The position numbers and the translations under genes are program-made. From contig OX457044.1 of assembly GCA_949752735.1 (NCBI GenBank), positions 13,193,294 through 13,257,293 of the forward strand: DNA of 64,000 bases, in the 5' to 3' direction. The notes under the pieces were generated by a model. The model saw nothing but the letters and a program-made list of their open reading frames with translations, did not search any database and had not been told where the DNA came from. The first letter of the stretch is position 1; each line of letters starts with the position of its first letter. Positions 60,754 through 64,000 of the stretch are shown here, one piece after another. This stretch comes from Lumbricus terrestris. Its lineage: Eukaryota; Annelida; Clitellata; Crassiclitellata; Lumbricidae.

Positions 60754-61384
60754 GTTTGCCTTATTTACATAACTTTACATTTCTTTAAACTGGCCCATAC
60801 AGCACCACACTCTGTATCAATTGTTTTTATTTCTTAAAATTTCTTGTTTTACTTTCTGTTCTGGTGTTCTTTCTGTTTTGTGAATGCCTCTTTTCTTTAA
60901 TGCTTTCCTCCTTTCAATTATTTATCGCTGATCATATAAATCTGCACCATAGAGCAGTGGTCAGAAACTCAGGTCATCATTTGGGCCATATTTGAAAATT
61001 TACAGGACTTGCAGACCGCAACATGAAAATGTATTACGCACAAGAAACTATCATTACAGCATATAGGCCTAATACTGTAATAATGATATTATCCTGTAAG
61101 ATAAACGTAGTATTATATTTCCCGTGTTACTATATGGTACTACATACAAAATATAAACTCAGAGTCACAATGATATGAAGTGCATCACTAGCACATTATT
61201 TTAGTAATTCCTAAAACTAAACTTGTGTAGCAGCTTTCAGAGGTTTACAGTGAGTAGTCTCAGAGATAGACCGAATGCTCAAGTGTGGGTATACCACTAC
61301 TCATCTGACGTTTTCCAGCCAAGAGAGCATCAATGGATGTTAGGTTTATCTTCTGAGATGCGACCAATCAGAGTACGGCTTCCA
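60754..61384. other. Intron, no gene seen
   Basis: 'cagtggtcagaaactcaggtc' at 60957 looks like a hAT-type terminus, without an identified partner. The 62-residue frame at 61223-61411 crosses into the hAT element and is not a gene. Confidence 0.4.
61377..61384. repeat. 8-bp target duplication, left
   Basis: 'ggcttcca', repeated at 63060-63067. Confidence 0.85.
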
Positions 61385-63059
61385 CATGGGTGTCCGCAGG
61401 AATTTTTCTAGGGGGGCGCAGACTTTTATATAGGCCTAATTGTCAGAGGGGCTAAATAGGTTGTCGAAAGCAACTGATGACTACACCTTTGACGCTTGCA
61501 CCTTCTGCACTGGCTCCCTCTCGATCCTCTGTCACGGAACCCAGCATGCGAAAAAGTATAGACATTCATTGTCAAAACTGTTATGATAGCCTAGTGAAAT
61601 TTTATGTGACTGAAATCTGACCTTAGTCTTCAAATAACAATTGACCTAATCGTCTGATTCGTCTGGGTTATGATATCCAAACTGATCTATCACTTCATGA
61701 ATCCGCTTTTGCTGTCTGGAACTGTTTCCGAAGTATGATATAGGCCTACATGTACAATGTAGACCTACATACATTCATTATACAGAGGCCTGATAAACGG
61801 TCGTCACTGCATGGTTGTTGAACGAATGAATCCATGTTTCCACCTTCCAATAATAAGCGTGCCATATTGAATGACCTTTCTATGGTGCCCGCTGTTGGCC
61901 AATACTGGTATTGCTTATAAAGCCTGACCAGTTATAGAACTCATCTTCAAGCGAAAACAAAACACCCATTGACTGCGTGTTTCGTTCCTAACAAATTACC
62001 CTTCGCTCTGCTGGAAGCGTTTGGTCCCTTGTGTTGGGACCTCAACCTGTCAGCAAGGTCGTAACTTTCCCAATTAAGATAGAGCTTATCACAGAGGTAT
62101 TGGCTATATTCCTCTGTTCACTACTCATCCATTCCATTCTCTCTCTCCCATCGTACATTTTAATATATATACATATATATATACATATATATATATGCAT
62201 ATATATATATATATATATGCCACCCTACATCAAGTATCAACTTTGATGTGATGTTTCCTCAATGACATCTCTCCCTCCTCTCCCTTTTTTCTCTGTCTAT
62301 TCTACCTCTTCCTCTCTGTCTCTCGCTGGCACTTCGCTCTCTTTATCTTTCATCCTCTCTCTGAAGCCAACCAAGGCTGAGTCAACACATCGTGTATAAC
62401 AATAATGCACCTCTTCCTATAGTATATAATTATATATATATATATATATAATATATTATATATAATATATGCAGTACATGTATAATTGTATATAGAACCT
62501 CTGCATGTAGGCTACATGTAATATACGATGCAGTGGTTCCGAAGCTAGGGTGGTATATTTAAAGTGCAGCAAAACGCGTGTTGGCTGGCATATGAGGGAA
62601 GAAGCTGATTTCTTAGTCAGTCCGTGTCGCTCCAGCCAGTGCCAATTAAGTTTGTTTATATATCCTTGTGTGTATATATGTCGCTATGTGTGACTATTCG
62701 CGTTTCACCGGTTGGACCTGTTATCTCCCAGTGATCGCCTGAGACAACACAAGAGCGCCGCTGTTAGAGGAACACGATGCCAATTACTTGGCCATTAGGC
62801 TGACATGGCTGAATGCAGTTTGTCCTATCGGGTTAACGGTATGAATTTCCGTATTAGGCCTACCACGAGAGAACTCGATTCCTATACGTTATGCGTCCAA
62901 GAAAAGTTATATAGGTCCAACTTGTAGAATGCACCGATGATCATGTTGAAAATCGCGTTGTGATAATCATAACCAAATAATCTAAAGTTATCTGCAAATA
63001 TGCGAAAAATCCAGGGGGGCGCACTTGCGCCCCCTTGCGCCCCCCTCCGGACGCCCATG
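61385..63059. mobile_element. hAT-type element, 1675 bp, non-coding
   Basis: Begins CATGGGTGTCCGCAGG and ends with the complement of CATGGGCGTCCGGAGG (two mismatches in 16), flanked by a perfect 8-bp 'ggcttcca'. The right end also has a G/C-rich palindromic 'gggggcgcacttgcgccccc'. The interior carries no transposase frame. It includes TA-repeat runs (62164-62220 and 62431-62475) and a TCTC-rich part near 62260-62360. Confidence 0.85.
62164..62475. repeat. TA and TCTC simple repeats
   Basis: (TA/TATACATA)n at 62164-62220 and 62431-62475 with pyrimidine-rich sequence between. The 71-residue frame ending here is a low-complexity artefact. Confidence 0.8.
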
Positions 63060-63067
63060 GGCTTCCA

Positions 63068-63458
63068 AATGGTTATCTGTAATTATTTCGATCTTTGAGA
63101 TGAAAAGCTGTTTACATAAATATGTAGGTATACCTACTCTCAAACATTACCATTATGCGTGTTGCAGCCATGTGCAAATTTGGGATTTTTTGTCTTGTGG
63201 TAGAAATGTGTACAATACTGGAATAACAACTTTGTTGTATAGGCTATTTCTGCTTCAGCATGCATGGTATAGCAGTGACGGTCACTAACTTGCATCTGTA
63301 TAATTATCTGCTGTTGCAGATTCAATTGACAATGTCCACAGCAAAAGAAGTAGAAAAACGATTTGAACATTGGTTCAGATCGTAGAATAACTGCAGAATT
63401 GGTTTTTAGGCTTCTTTCTTTAAAAAATAAAACACCAGATGGCAGTAGTATACCTTTA
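63068..63458. other. No gene seen
   Basis: Intron-like AT-rich sequence. The 87- and 109-residue frames on the two strands overlap each other and show no family motif. Confidence 0.4.
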
Positions 63459-63539
63459 GAGAGTGTCAAATCATGGCGGCCATTTTTGCAGCTTTAAAAT
63501 CAGCACATGACCTAACGGCCGCCATGATTTGTCACTCTC
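63459..63539. repeat. 81-nt hairpin with 23-bp near-perfect stem
   Basis: Arms 63459-63481 (gagagtgtcaaatcatggcg, then gcc) and 63517-63539 pair at 22 of 23 positions around a 35-nt loop. TA stands near both sides (63457-63458 and 63543-63544), so a tiny TA-targeting MITE is possible; the size is also that of a microRNA precursor. Confidence 0.7.
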
Positions 63540-63544
63540 AATAG

Positions 63545-64000
63545 GTGGAATTGACCTCTGACTCATCCATTGACCTGTGACTAATCTTTACTATAGTAAA
63601 TAACTAATATAGCTGTGTCATTGTATAACTTACATGATTTAATTATCATCCATAGTGATCATTTGACAGACCTTTGAAATTGATATTCACTTAGCCTACA
63701 TCATTGTATTATTTACCAAAGTGACCACCCTCTAACATATTTCATCTCTGAAAGTGACCTCTCCTGAAATATCATCTACCACAAGTAATCAATACAGACG
63801 TGACTTTGCATAAATTAATTGAATTAATTATCTCTATTACCAAAGTGATCACAAGACAGCCAACACATCGCATAATTAGATGAATTAATAATTAGTTTAA
63901 GTGCACCATTGCACGTATATTATAATCCCGCCCACCCTTGTCAATCAAAGCGACACTAAAACACATTTGCAATTGTTCATTCAAACTATTTGTGCTGCAT
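63545..64000. other. No gene seen
   Basis: AT-rich. 'ttgacctctgac' and 'aagtgacc/gtgatca' words recur several times (63551-63850), a diffuse repeat without a clear unit. Confidence 0.4.

Noticed and set aside
61223..61411. Next ZUP1 exon
   Set aside because: No similarity to the peptidase continuation, and the frame crosses into a hAT element.
63431..63447. CTCF-like word 'caccagatggcag'
   Set aside because: Matches the consensus at all but one position, but one such match is expected by chance in a window this size.

Overview
This window is animal nuclear DNA. It has long introns, GT/AG splice signals, tRNA-derived SINEs, several clades of non-LTR retrotransposon, Helitrons, hAT-type elements and one nearly intact Ty3/gypsy element. 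The mix, especially LINEs with a 2A-like NPGP motif, suggests a marine invertebrate (echinoderm, hemichordate, lancelet or mollusc). I cannot name the species. Nothing looks bacterial or organellar.

One host gene is recognised: ZUP1/ZUFSP, the K63-linkage-specific deubiquitinase. A 5' coding exon with four C2H2 zinc fingers lies at 36476-37304 and ends at a consensus donor. The exon with the catalytic-cysteine motif GWGCGYRNF lies at 60574-60753. The roughly 23 kb between them is almost entirely transposon. One phase-compatible small exon candidate (46150-46235) lies inside, but the exons for the usual helical middle of the protein were not found. The 3' end lies beyond the window.

Region 1-11 kb holds old duplicated repeats, LINE scraps, a tRNA SINE, a Helitron, a 5'-truncated LINE split by a hAT element with an exact 8-bp target duplication, and a large inverted array of a short motif. 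Region 11.5-22.7 kb holds two copies of one LINE family in opposite orientation (11570-15280 plus, 18890-22735 minus), both with a hydrophobic leader and a GDISxNPGP 2A-like motif before the endonuclease. Between them lie a SINE with foldback arms, a Helitron and LINE debris. Region 23.06-33.18 kb is one young LTR element with 1.56 kb LTRs and a 4-bp target duplication, inserted in a 186-bp satellite. Its first ORF starts inside the LTR and runs through the primer-binding site. Region 34.5-35.6 kb is a LINE endonuclease fragment.

The ZUP1 intron contains a readable stack of insertions: LINE A (51905-59900) was hit by a TIR element with a 6-bp duplication, which was hit by an inverted copy of the same family. 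LINE A was also hit by LINE B, which in turn carries a SINE (12-bp duplication) and a Helitron placed exactly between A and T. Several pre-insertion sites can be checked because the broken reading frame is restored when the insert is removed. The window ends with a 1.7 kb hAT-type element (61385-63059) and a short near-perfect hairpin (63459-63539).
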